A stretch of 14,843 nucleotides of DNA from JBFHKO01 sp041595355. Its GTDB lineage: Bacteria > Pseudomonadota > Gammaproteobacteria > Enterobacterales > Aeromonadaceae. Shown one piece after another: positions 1 through 7,363 of this stretch (positions are counted from its first letter, which is position 1; every line of letters starts with the position of its first letter). A program made the translations under genes and the position numbers. The stretch spans positions 1 to 14,843 of the forward strand of contig JBFHKO010000038.1 in NCBI GenBank assembly GCA_041595355.1, read 5' to 3'. The notes under the pieces were generated by a model. It ran no database searches and was not told where the DNA came from. It was given only the letters and a program-made list of their open reading frames with translations.

Positions 1-626
1 CGGCCAACCTGGTCGAACTGGCCCACCTGACCTCGGCCCCGCTTGAGCGGCTGCTCGAGCGGATGCTGAAAAAATCGGACAACCTGATAGCCGACAGCCT
101 GACCCGGGCACTGGGGCACCTGTATCTGAAACGTCCCGCCTCCTACGCCACCGGCGCGGATGCCATTCGCGCCATCCTGAAGCACAAGGCCGGCATCGAT
201 CTCGGCTCGGCGCTGCTGGCCGATGGGTCGGGGCTGTCGGCCCACAACCTCATCACCGCCAACCAGATGTTGCAGGTGCTGGAGTTCATCGCCCTGCATG
301 ACAAGGAGCTGCAGCTCATCAAGCTGTTCCCGGTGGCCGGCATGAGCGGCACCATGGGCTCGCGCGGCAGCGTGCAGAATCCGCCGCTGGTGAAGAACGT
401 CACCGCCAAGACCGGCACCCTGCAGAATGTCTCCAACCTGGCCGGTTTCATCACCACGGCATCCGGCAAGCGCAAGGTCTTCGTGCTGATGACCAACGGC
501 CTGACCTTTCCGCCCAAGATCAGGCAGGCCCTCAAGGCGCGCCGCATCGCCTCGCCCCATTACAAGTTCGAACGGGCGGTGCTGGAGCAGATCTACCGGG
601 ATCAGGTCGTCGAGATCAGCGACTGA
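1..626 (+). CDS. dacB: D-alanyl-D-alanine carboxypeptidase/endopeptidase PBP4, C-terminal part (5' end outside window)
   Basis: The visible 207 residues (first full codon at base 3) are the C-terminal half of a class C penicillin-binding protein of the PBP4/DacB type, a periplasmic enzyme that trims the terminal D-Ala and cleaves cross-links in peptidoglycan. Two of the three active-site motifs of serine DD-peptidases are seen: S-D-N at visible residues 25-27, in the context KKSDNLIADSL typical of PBP4, and K-T-G at visible residues 136-138 in NVTAKTGTLQNVSNLAGF. The SxxK nucleophile motif and signal peptide lie upstream of the window. The reading frame is intact to the TGA at 624-626. No clear intrinsic terminator follows. 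The next gene, alaA, begins 150 bases on in the same direction and seems to have its own promoter. The identification rests on motifs and overall resemblance to E. coli PBP4. Confidence 0.9.
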   Translation, partial: ANLVELAHLTSAPLERLLERMLKKSDNLIADSLTRALGHLYLKRPASYATGADAIRAILKHKAGIDLGSALLADGSGLSAHNLITANQMLQVLEFIALHDKELQLIKLFPVAGMSGTMGSRGSVQNPPLVKNVTAKTGTLQNVSNLAGFITTASGKRKVFVLMTNGLTFPPKIRQALKARRIASPHYKFERAVLEQIYRDQVVEISD

Positions 627-684
627 CCGTTCGCCGGGCCGCCGCCGGCATGCGTCAAAATATCGGCAAACGTCGGCCTGGCCG

Positions 685-713
685 TTGTGTTACACCGTCA
701 TACCGGGAAGAAT
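685..713 (+). promoter_or_regulatory. Possible sigma-70 promoter for alaA
   Basis: A TTGTGT hexamer (685-690) is followed after exactly 17 bases by AAGAAT (708-713). These match the -35 and -10 consensus at 3 and 4 of 6 positions respectively. The pair lies in the only sizeable gap upstream of alaA, about 65 bases before its start codon. The match is weak and rests on position and spacing; no operator was recognised. Confidence 0.3.
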
Positions 714-720
714 AGAGCCC

Positions 721-754
721 TTGGGAGCCCTCCTCCGGCGGAGACTCCCCCCAA
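721..754 (+). other. Hairpin in the 5' leader of alaA
   Basis: GGGAG (723-727) can pair with CTCCC (745-749), and inside it CTCC (730-733) pairs with GGAG (740-743) around a 6-base loop. The flanking TT/AA can extend the outer stem with a bulge. No T-run follows, so it is not an intrinsic terminator. It sits between the possible promoter and the alaA ribosome site and might affect leader folding. It matches no riboswitch class that I recognise. Confidence 0.3.
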
Positions 755-776
755 CTTGCAGAGGCAGCAGTTCAAG

Positions 777-1991
777 ATGTTTTCTATCGATAAATCCCAC
801 AAGCTGGACAATGTCTGCTACGACATTCGCGGCCCGGTGCACAAGGAAGCGCGCCGGCTGGAAGACGAAGGCCACCGTATCCTCAAGCTCAACATCGGCA
901 ACCCGGCCGCCTTTGGCTTCGACGCCCCGGAAGAGGTGATCAAGGATGTCATGGTCAACATGGCCCAGGGCCAGGGCTACGGCGACGCCAAGGGCCAGTT
1001 TGCCGCCCGCAAGGCGGTGGCCCAGCATTACCAGCAGAAGGGGTTGCGCAAGGCGGATATCGATGACATCTACATCGGCAATGGCGCCTCCGAGCTCATC
1101 GTCATGGCCATGCAGGCCCTGCTCAACAACGGTGACGAAGTCCTGATCCCCGCCCCCGACTACCCGCTGTGGACCGCCGCCGTCACCCTCTCCAGCGGCC
1201 ATCCGGTGCACTATATCTGTGACGAACAGGCGGAGTGGTATCCGGATCTGGACGATATCCGCGCCAAGATCACCCCCCGCAGCCGGGGCATAGTGCTGAT
1301 CAACCCCAACAACCCCACCGGCGCCGTCTATGGCACCGAGTTCCTGCTGGAGGTGATCGAGATTGCGCGCCAGCACAACCTCATCATCTTTGCCGACGAG
1401 ATCTACGACAAGATCCTCTACGACGACGTCTCCCATCACAGCATCTGCACCCTCTGCGACGACGTGGTGGTGGTGACCTTCAACGGCCTCTCCAAAGCCT
1501 ACCGCGCCTGCGGTTTTCGCATGGGCTGGATGGTGGTCAGCGGGCCCAAGCAAAATGCCAAGGGCTACATCGAAGGGCTGGAGATGCTGGCCTCCATGCG
1601 GCTGTGCCCCAATGTGCCCATGCAGTCGGCGATCCAGACCGCCCTCGGCGGCTATCAGAGCATCAACGAATTGATCCTGCCCGGTGGCCGCCTGCGCAAG
1701 CAGCGCGACCTTTCCTGGGAGCTGCTGAACGACATTCCCGGCGTCTCCTGTGTCAAGCCCAAGGGCGCCCTGTACATGTTCCCGCGCCTGGATCCCAAGG
1801 TCTATCCCATCAAGGACGATCAGAAGATGGTGTTCGATCTGCTGCAGCAGCAGAAGCTGTTGCTGGTACAGGGCACCGGCTTCAACTGGCATGCCCCGGA
1901 TCACTTCCGGCTGGTGTTCCTGCCCCAGGTGGAGGTGCTGGACGATGCCATCACCCGGCTGGCCCGCTTCCTGAAGCACTACAGCCAGTAA
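777..1991 (+). CDS. alaA: Glutamate-pyruvate aminotransferase AlaA
   Basis: This is a 404-residue fold-type I PLP aminotransferase that makes L-alanine from pyruvate and glutamate in the cytoplasm. It follows E. coli AlaA (YfbQ, 405 residues) almost end to end: KLDNVCYDIRGPVHKEA near the N-terminus, APDYPLWTAA, INPNNPTGAVY, FADEIYDKILYDD and EGLEMLASMRLC are all recognisable. The PLP-binding lysine is K240 in GLSKAYR. The start at 777 is chosen because MFSIDKSHKLDN aligns with the E. coli N-terminus (MSPIEKSSKLEN). An in-frame ATG at 687 would add 30 residues unlike the family and would begin inside the putative promoter. A purine-rich stretch (GAGGCAG) about 10 bases upstream can serve as the ribosome site. 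The gene is followed by a strong terminator. In E. coli alaA lies next to yfbR, and here the two are separated only by a small lipoprotein gene. Confidence 0.96.
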   Translation: MFSIDKSHKLDNVCYDIRGPVHKEARRLEDEGHRILKLNIGNPAAFGFDAPEEVIKDVMVNMAQGQGYGDAKGQFAARKAVAQHYQQKGLRKADIDDIYIGNGASELIVMAMQALLNNGDEVLIPAPDYPLWTAAVTLSSGHPVHYICDEQAEWYPDLDDIRAKITPRSRGIVLINPNNPTGAVYGTEFLLEVIEIARQHNLIIFADEIYDKILYDDVSHHSICTLCDDVVVVTFNGLSKAYRACGFRMGWMVVSGPKQNAKGYIEGLEMLASMRLCPNVPMQSAIQTALGGYQSINELILPGGRLRKQRDLSWELLNDIPGVSCVKPKGALYMFPRLDPKVYPIKDDQKMVFDLLQQQKLLLVQGTGFNWHAPDHFRLVFLPQVEVLDDAITRLARFLKHYSQ

Positions 1992-2028
1992 CGCTTGCCT
2001 TTACCTGGCCGTCCGAACGGGCGAAGAT

Positions 2029-2062
2029 AAGATCCCGCCGCCGGTGCTGCGGGATCTTTTTT
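2029..2062 (+). terminator. Rho-independent terminator of alaA
   Basis: A perfect 10-bp stem, AAGATCCCGC (2029-2038) with GCGGGATCTT (2049-2058), encloses a 10-base loop and runs into six T residues (2057-2062). It begins 37 bases after the alaA stop codon and ends only 26 bases before the next start codon. Confidence 0.93.
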
Positions 2063-2088
2063 CCGCGACCCCGGGAGATGCGCCAGTC

Positions 2089-2403
2089 ATGAATAAACCC
2101 CTCCTGTCCCTGCCACTGCTGGCCGCCTTGCTGCTGGCCGGCTGCGGCGGCCCGGACGATGACGAGATAAAGGCGGCCCTGCAGGCCAGTTATGCCGAGG
2201 CCAACGATTTATCCACCATACTGCTGGGTGAAAGCGGCAAGATAGAGGTGCTGTCGGTCAAGCGTCTCGACTGCGAGAAACAGGATGCCGCCTACACCTG
2301 CAGCTTCGAGGTGGAGACCCGCATGCCGCTGGTTGGCCGCCAGAAGCAGGCCACCCAGGCTCGCTTTGCCAAGGGTGAGCACGGCTGGGTGGTACTGCAA
2401 TGA
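2089..2403 (+). CDS. Small outer-membrane-type lipoprotein of unknown function
   Basis: The 104-residue product has a lipoprotein signal peptide (MNKPLLSLPLLAALLLAGC) with a clean lipobox LAGC, giving C19 as the lipidated residue. The next residue is Gly, not the Asp that retains lipoproteins in the inner membrane, so outer-membrane sorting is expected. The mature part is a short alpha/beta domain (DDDEIKAALQASYAEAND, then CEKQDAAYTCSFEVETRM) with two cysteines, possibly a disulphide. I do not recognise a named family. The start at 2089 is preferred to an in-frame ATG at 2044, which lies inside the alaA terminator and would bury the signal peptide. GGGAG at 2072-2076 is a candidate ribosome site, although its spacing is long. 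The stop overlaps the yfbR start by 4 bases (ATGA), so the two are translationally coupled. A promoter is not obvious in the 26 bases between terminator and start. Confidence 0.82.
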   Translation: MNKPLLSLPLLAALLLAGCGGPDDDEIKAALQASYAEANDLSTILLGESGKIEVLSVKRLDCEKQDAAYTCSFEVETRMPLVGRQKQATQARFAKGEHGWVVLQ

Positions 2404-3008
2404 GCCAGACCGCCCCCGCTGGCAGCCACTTCTTCGCCCAGCTCTCGCGCATGAAACTCATCTACCGCTGGCCGCTGATGCGCAATGTGCAAAAAGAGAA
2501 CATCAGCGAACACAGCCTGCAGGTGGCCATGCTGGCCCATGCTCTGGCCCTCATCGAAAACCGCAAGTTCGGTGGCCACCTGAACCCGGAGCGGGCCGCG
2601 CTCATGGCCCTCTATCATGATGCCACCGAAGTGCTGACCGGGGATCTGCCCACACCGGTCAAATACCACAATCCGGCCATCGCCCGGGAATACAAGGAAA
2701 TCGAAAAAGCCGCCGAACAGCGACTGCTGGCCATGCTGCCCGCCGAATTTCTCGAAGATTTCCGCCCGCTGCTGGACTCCGAGCACCAGGATGCCGAGCA
2801 TGTGCGGGTAGTCAAGGCCGCCGACACCTTGTGCGCTTACACCAAGTGCCTGGAAGAGCTCTCCGCCGGCAACCACGAGTTCGAACTGGCCCGCCGCCGG
2901 CTGCTGGCCATGCTGGACGAGCGCATGACACCGGCGGTGGCCTACTTCATCGACACCTTCATCCCCAGCTTCTCCCTGACGCTGGACGAGATGAGCGGTG
3001 CCGGATGA
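2400..3008 (+). CDS. yfbR: 5'-deoxynucleotidase YfbR (HD-domain phosphohydrolase)
   Basis: The 202-residue protein is a close match to E. coli YfbR (199 residues), a cytoplasmic metal-dependent dNMP phosphatase that hydrolyses 5'-deoxyribonucleoside monophosphates in nucleotide salvage. The HD-domain metal ligands are present: H38 in SEHSLQVAM, H73-D74 in YHDATEVLTGDLPTP and D142 in KAADTLCAY, equivalent to H33, H68/D69 and D137 of the E. coli enzyme. The conserved RWPLMRNVQ stretch lies near the N-terminus. The start ATG lies in an ATGA overlap with the upstream lipoprotein stop; the N-terminus is about five residues longer than in E. coli. The gene ends 9 bases from the stop of the convergent RND permease gene, with no visible bidirectional terminator. 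Confidence 0.95.
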   Translation: MSQTAPAGSHFFAQLSRMKLIYRWPLMRNVQKENISEHSLQVAMLAHALALIENRKFGGHLNPERAALMALYHDATEVLTGDLPTPVKYHNPAIAREYKEIEKAAEQRLLAMLPAEFLEDFRPLLDSEHQDAEHVRVVKAADTLCAYTKCLEELSAGNHEFELARRRLLAMLDERMTPAVAYFIDTFIPSFSLTLDEMSGAG

Positions 3009-3017
3009 GCTCGAGCC

Positions 3018-6000
3018 TCATCCCGCCACGGCCTTGCTGCCGCTGCGCCAGCGACGGTAGCGGGCCAGCAGCTGCTCGCCCAGCACCAGCAGGCAGGGAG
3101 TGAGAAACAGGGTCAGCAGGGTGGCGAAGCTCAGGCCCCCGGCGATGGACGAAGAGAGCTGGGTCCACCACTGGGTGGAGGGGGCGCCGAGCGAAATGCT
3201 GCGCCGCAGCAGGTCGATGTTGAGCGCCAGCACCATGGGCACCAGTCCCAGTACCGTGGTGATGGCAGTGAGCAGCACCGGCCGCAGCCGCAGGCAGCCG
3301 GTTTCCAGCGCCGCCGCCACGGGCGCCACGCCCCTGGCGCGCATCTCGTTGTAGGTATCGATGAGGATGATGTTGTTGTTCACCACTATGCCCGCCAGGG
3401 CAATGATGGCGATGCCGCACATGACGATGCCGAACGTCTGGCCGCTGGCCAGCAACCCCAGCAGCAGGCCGGAGGTGGAAAAGACGATGGCCGAGAGCAC
3501 CAGCAACGTCTGGTAGAGGCTGTTGAACTGGGTCACCAGGATGAGGATCATCAGCAGCAGGGCGGCCAGGAAGGCCTGGGCAAGAAAGCGCCCCGCCTCC
3601 CGCTGATCCTCGTCCTCCCCCTTGAACTGCACCCGCACCGCCTCCGGCAATGCCAGGCCGGCCAGCGCCGCCTGCAGGGCCTCGACCCGCTCGCTGGCCA
3701 GCACGCCCTCCTCGACATCGCTCTTGATGGTGATCACCCGCCGGCCATCCACCCGCGCTATGGTGCTGGTCTTAGGGGCCGGCGTCAGCTGCACGAAATT
3801 GCTGATGGCCACCATGCCGCTTGGCGTGCGCACATGCAGACGCTCCAGCTGATCCAGATGGCGATCGGCCAGCGGCAGGCGGATGCGGATATCCACCTCA
3901 TCGTCGCTGTCGACGGGTCGGTAGTCGGTCACCTTGATGCCCGACGTCAGCAACTGGACGGCATTGCCCACCAGCGCCACATCGGCGCCGTAGCGCGCCG
4001 CCTCTTCCCGATCCACCTGCAGCCGCCACTCTATGCCCGGCAACGAGCGGTCATCCTCGCTGTCGGCAAAGCCGCCCAGCAGCGCCATCTGCCGGCGGAT
4101 GGCCGCCACCGCCCCCTCCAGCTGGTGGCTGTCGGGCCCCGCGACCTGCAACTGGATGGGCTTGTCACCGCCGGGCCCCTGCTCGGCCTTGCGAAACTCG
4201 AGGCGCATGCCGGCCAGATCGGCGGTTCGCTCGCGCATGCTCTCCAGAATGAGACTGGCCGGGCGCCGCCGGTACCAGTCGACAAACTGGAACTGCAACG
4301 TCCCCACCACATCCTGGGCCATGCCATAGCCGGGCGTATTGAAGGAACGGGCGGCCAGCACCTTGAGCTCCGGCAGGGCCAGCAGCCGCGACTCCACCTG
4401 CCGGACCAGGGCATCCTTCTCGCCGATGGCGAGATCGCCGCGGGCATGGATGAGCACCTGGGCCGACTCGGGCTCCACCTCGGGAAAGAAGCTCACGCCC
4501 TTGCCAAACAGGCCATAGGCCACATAGCTGGCCAGCAGCAGGGAGAGCGCCAGCCCCAGGGTCAGGCCCGGATACCTCAGCAGCCATGCCAGGGCACGCC
4601 GGTAGCCCCGGCTGAAGCGCGACGCCGGTTGCGCCCCGAGCGCGCCAACCGTGCCACGGGCGCCGCTCATGACCGCCCCCAGCACCGGAATGAAGCCCAG
4701 GGCCATCAGCAACGAGGCGCTGAGGCAGATGAGGACGGTAATGGGCAGGTATTTCATGAACTGGCCCACCACCCCCGGCCAGAACAGCAAAGGCAGGAAC
4801 ACCGCCAGGGTGGTGGCGGTGGAGGAGATAATGGGCCAGGCCATGCGGCTGGCAGCATCGACGTAGGCTTGCCGTGGCGACAGGCCTTCACTCAACCGGC
4901 GAGCCGCCAGCTCGGTCACCACGATGGCGCCATCCACCAGCATGCCCACCACCAGGATCAGGCTGAACAGCACCACTATGTTGAGGGTGTAGTCGAGGCT
5001 GTAGATAATCAGCATGCCGGTGAGAAAGGAGCCGGGGATGGCCAGCCCCACCAGCAGCGAGGAGCGCCCACCCATGGCGGCCAGCACGATGAGCATCACC
5101 AGCACTATGGCCGAGATGACGTTGTTGAGCAGATCACGCAGCATGTCGCGGATCTGCTGGGACTCATCCAGTATGTAGGCAACCTGCACGGCAGCCGGCC
5201 ACTGAGCCTGGCGCTCGGCCACCAGTGCCTGGACCTGGGCGATGGTCTCGATGATGTTGGCACCGACCCGCTTCTTGACCTCGAGGGTCAGGGCCGGCTG
5301 ACCGCCCACCCGGGCAAAGCCCTCCGCATCCTTGAAGCTGCGGTTGATCCGGGCCACGTCGCCGAAAGTCACCACCGTATTGCCCTCAACCTTGATGGGC
5401 TGGCGCAGCACATCCTCCAGGCTCTCGATCACCCCCGGCACCTTCATCACCAGTCGCCCGGCCCCGGTGTCGAGGGCACCGGCAGCCACCAGCTGGTTAT
5501 TGCCGGCCACCAGCCGCAGCAGCTCTGCGTAGTCCAGGTGATAACTCTCCAGCGCCAGGGGATCGACGATGATCTCCAGCAGCTCTTCCCGATCGCCGCC
5601 AATCACCACCTCCAGCACCCCGGGCAGGCCTTCCAGCTCGTCGCGCAGCTCCCGGGCCAGCTTCACCAGTTGCGCCTCGGTCAGGGGCCCCGACAGGGCG
5701 AAGGAGAGCACCGGGAACAGCGCCACGTTGACCTCGTTGACCGTGGGTTCATCCGTATCTGCCGGCAATTCCGCCTTGGCGACATCCACCTTGTCACGCA
5801 CATCCCGAAGCGCCTTGCCGGCGTCGAAACCGGCATCGAACTCCAGCATCACCGAGGCATGGCCTTCGCTGGCGGTGGCGGACATCTGCTTCACCCCCTC
5901 GATGGACTTGAGCTCGTTTTCCATGGGCCGCACCAGCAGCCGCTCCGCATCCTCGGGGGAGATACCTTCATGGCGCATGGAGACATAGATGATGGGAATG

Positions 6001-6125
6001 GCCACATCCGGCACCGACTCCTTGGGGATGGCCACAAAGGCCAGGCTGCCGCAGATGAGCAGAAACAGCAGCAACAACAGACTGGTGCGGCTGCGGTCGA
6101 CGAGGGCGGCGATCAGTGCATGCAT
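3018..6125 (-). CDS. RND efflux transporter, inner-membrane permease subunit (AcrB/MMPL superfamily)
   Basis: The 1035-residue product has the length and duplicated layout of RND permeases: a TM1 helix at about residues 12-32, a large periplasmic porter loop, a central membrane bundle, a second loop and a C-terminal bundle. Known elements include IPKESVPDV after TM1, GVKQMSATASEG in the first porter domain, GMLVDGAIVVTE in TM4 and AGIVVNNNIILIDTYNEM in TM10. The TM4 charges are D398 and a Glu seven residues on, a D-G-A...E spacing shared with CzcA-like pumps. Where AcrB has a TM10 lysine, three asparagines are found (N916-918). The start at 6125 is set by an AGGAGAG ribosome site and by the typical N-terminus MHALIAALVDRSR; a longer in-frame extension runs through the adaptor gene and is unlike any RND protein. 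It is the second gene of an operon, 10 bases after the adaptor. Substrate cannot be predicted. No TolC-like gene lies nearby, so a channel encoded elsewhere is likely. Confidence 0.93.
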   Translation of the reverse strand: MHALIAALVDRSRTSLLLLLFLLICGSLAFVAIPKESVPDVAIPIIYVSMRHEGISPEDAERLLVRPMENELKSIEGVKQMSATASEGHASVMLEFDAGFDAGKALRDVRDKVDVAKAELPADTDEPTVNEVNVALFPVLSFALSGPLTEAQLVKLARELRDELEGLPGVLEVVIGGDREELLEIIVDPLALESYHLDYAELLRLVAGNNQLVAAGALDTGAGRLVMKVPGVIESLEDVLRQPIKVEGNTVVTFGDVARINRSFKDAEGFARVGGQPALTLEVKKRVGANIIETIAQVQALVAERQAQWPAAVQVAYILDESQQIRDMLRDLLNNVISAIVLVMLIVLAAMGGRSSLLVGLAIPGSFLTGMLIIYSLDYTLNIVVLFSLILVVGMLVDGAIVVTELAARRLSEGLSPRQAYVDAASRMAWPIISSTATTLAVFLPLLFWPGVVGQFMKYLPITVLICLSASLLMALGFIPVLGAVMSGARGTVGALGAQPASRFSRGYRRALAWLLRYPGLTLGLALSLLLASYVAYGLFGKGVSFFPEVEPESAQVLIHARGDLAIGEKDALVRQVESRLLALPELKVLAARSFNTPGYGMAQDVVGTLQFQFVDWYRRRPASLILESMRERTADLAGMRLEFRKAEQGPGGDKPIQLQVAGPDSHQLEGAVAAIRRQMALLGGFADSEDDRSLPGIEWRLQVDREEAARYGADVALVGNAVQLLTSGIKVTDYRPVDSDDEVDIRIRLPLADRHLDQLERLHVRTPSGMVAISNFVQLTPAPKTSTIARVDGRRVITIKSDVEEGVLASERVEALQAALAGLALPEAVRVQFKGEDEDQREAGRFLAQAFLAALLLMILILVTQFNSLYQTLLVLSAIVFSTSGLLLGLLASGQTFGIVMCGIAIIALAGIVVNNNIILIDTYNEMRARGVAPVAAALETGCLRLRPVLLTAITTVLGLVPMVLALNIDLLRRSISLGAPSTQWWTQLSSSIAGGLSFATLLTLFLTPCLLVLGEQLLARYRRWRSGSKAVAG

Positions 6126-6130
6126 GCGGT

Positions 6131-6137
6131 CTCTCCT
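6131..6137 (-). promoter_or_regulatory. Ribosome binding site of the RND permease
   Basis: On the minus strand AGGAGAG lies 5 bases before the ATG at 6125-6123 and overlaps the stop codon (TAG, 6138-6136) of the adaptor gene. This fixes the permease start and suggests coupled translation of the pair. Confidence 0.75.
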
Positions 6138-7227
6138 AGGGTGCCGGCGCCATGACCGGCTCGACCCGCTCGCCGGGCGCCACGAAGCCTTGCCCCAGGC
6201 TGATGAGCTGCACCCGCTCCGGCAACCCCTGCAACCAGATGCCGTCGGCGCTGGCGCGGACCATCTGCACCGGATAGGCCTGCACCCGCTGCTGCGCATC
6301 GACGCCCTTGATTTCCAGCTGACCGCGGTTGCCGAGGCTGAGCAACGCCGGGGAGACAGCATGCGCCATTACCGTCTCGATCGGCAGCACCAGGGTGGCC
6401 GAGCGTCCCGCCAGGCGCCGCCCCTCGGGGTTGGCAACCTGTACCTCCACCCGGAAGCTGCGGGTTCCCGCCTCGCCCTGGGTGGCGATATAAGTCAGGG
6501 TACCGGCCAGGCTGAGCCCCTGGGCCAGCTGCACCTGGGCGGCTTGCCCCAGTCTCAGCTCGCCGAGCTGAGACTGGGGCACCTGCGCGGTCACCAGCAA
6601 GGTCTGCACATCCACCAGGGTGGCCACGGGATCGCCCCGCTCGACAAAATCGCCCAGTTCCAGGGGCCGCAGATCCAGAATGCCGGCAAAGGGGGCGCTG
6701 ATGCGGCTGTGGGCCAGATCCAGGCGGGCGCTCTCCCGGGCCGCCTCGGCTGCCGCAAACTGGGCCTGCAGCTCCAGCAACCGGCTTTGGGATTGCAGAT
6801 CCCGTTTTCTGAGGGTTTGAGCGGCATTGAGGGCATGCCGGATCTGACGCAGCTCGGCCTCGGCCTGGGCCAGCCGCGCCGGCCGCTCCTCGGTGGACAA
6901 TTGGACCAGCAGGGCCCCTTCCGCAACCGGCTGTCCACGCGCCACCGGCAGGCCAACCACCCGCCCGCTGGTCTGTGCCTTGAGCTGCACATGCCGCCCG
7001 GGCTCCACCTGTCCCTGCAGTCGCACCTCCCGGCTGATGGGAGTGGCGACCGAGGTCACCACGCTGACCCGCATGGGGCCGCCATCAGTCTCGGTTGCAA
7101 CCGCCTCCGGCGCGGGCGCGTCACGCTGGGCCGTGATGGGCGCACCGCCGCTGATCATCCAGAGGATGACCAGGATAAGGATGAGCAGCGCCAGCCACAG
7201 CGGGCGTCGCAGGAGTGTGAGTGCCAT
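6136..7227 (-). CDS. RND efflux periplasmic adaptor (membrane fusion protein)
   Basis: The 363-residue protein is a HlyD/AcrA-type adaptor that would link the downstream permease to an outer-membrane channel. An N-terminal anchor helix (about residues 8-25) has no lipobox cysteine, so it is probably held by the helix. A biotinyl-lipoyl-like half-motif follows (LQGQVEPGRHVQLKAQTSGRV, about residues 68-88), then a heptad-rich helical hairpin (RPARLAQAEAELRQIRHAL to ARESARLDLAH), the second lipoyl half (SRISAPFAGILDLRPLELGD), a beta-barrel domain (VPQSQLGELRLGQ) and a C-terminal membrane-proximal domain ending PVMAPAP. The start at 7227 has AAGGAAGG 8 bases upstream; a 36-residue in-frame extension lacks family likeness and is rejected. 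The gene begins 124 bases after the end of the DUF3833 gene on the same strand, so it could be read as a separate operon or by read-through. It contains a perfect inverted repeat (listed separately). Confidence 0.92.
   Translation of the reverse strand: MALTLLRRPLWLALLILILVILWMISGGAPITAQRDAPAPEAVATETDGGPMRVSVVTSVATPISREVRLQGQVEPGRHVQLKAQTSGRVVGLPVARGQPVAEGALLVQLSTEERPARLAQAEAELRQIRHALNAAQTLRKRDLQSQSRLLELQAQFAAAEAARESARLDLAHSRISAPFAGILDLRPLELGDFVERGDPVATLVDVQTLLVTAQVPQSQLGELRLGQAAQVQLAQGLSLAGTLTYIATQGEAGTRSFRVEVQVANPEGRRLAGRSATLVLPIETVMAHAVSPALLSLGNRGQLEIKGVDAQQRVQAYPVQMVRASADGIWLQGLPERVQLISLGQGFVAPGERVEPVMAPAP
6545..6581. repeat. Perfect 18-bp inverted repeat with 1-base centre, inside the adaptor gene
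   Basis: TGCCCCAGTCTCAGCTCG (6545-6562) is followed by one C and then its exact reverse complement (6564-6581). The pair covers adaptor codons for roughly residues 216-228 (QSQLGELRLGQ region), a normal-looking part of the beta-barrel domain. As RNA it would fold into about a 17-bp stem with a 3-base loop, and as DNA it could extrude a cruciform. No T-run, target-site duplication or transposon end is next to it. Function is unknown; it may be a product of template switching at a quasi-palindrome. Confidence 0.95.
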
Positions 7228-7338
7228 AGGGACGGCCTTCCTTAGCAGTGTTCCGGGAGCCTGCCAGGCCCTGATCCGCCTGCATGCCCGAGAAGCTTGC
7301 CACAGCCGCACTGAGGATGCCGGGATCCGATACACATT

Positions 7339-7363
7339 ACCGCCATGCCCCTACCCGGGCGGT
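7339..7363 (-). terminator. Weak hairpin at the end of the DUF3833 gene, possible terminator
   Basis: ACCGCC (7339-7344) and GGCGGT (7358-7363) form a 6-bp GC-rich stem with a 13-base loop spanning the DUF3833 stop codon. On the minus strand it is followed by AATGTGTATC and not a T-run, so it is at best a weak or Rho-assisted terminator. I see no convincing promoter between here and the adaptor start at 7227, so some read-through into the RND genes is possible. Confidence 0.25.

Noticed and set aside
631..660. GC-rich inverted repeat after dacB as a terminator
   Set aside because: The stem is short and irregular and no T-run follows.
690..1979. A 429-codon open frame antisense to alaA
   Set aside because: Composition and position show it to be the mirror of the alaA reading frame; alaA itself matches E. 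coli end to end.
3834..6155. A 773-codon open frame on the plus strand opposite the RND permease
   Set aside because: It is antisense to a clearly conserved gene, is rich in His, Gln and Gly as GC-rich shadow frames are, and has no recognisable domain.
6126..6362. N-terminal extension of the RND permease by 79 codons
   Set aside because: It overlaps the adaptor gene, is Arg/Ser-rich shadow sequence, and a good ribosome site precedes the ATG at 6125.
7228..7350. Promoter for the RND operon between the DUF3833 and adaptor genes
   Set aside because: No pair of -35/-10 hexamers with acceptable match and spacing was found on the minus strand; left open as read-through or a non-sigma-70 promoter.
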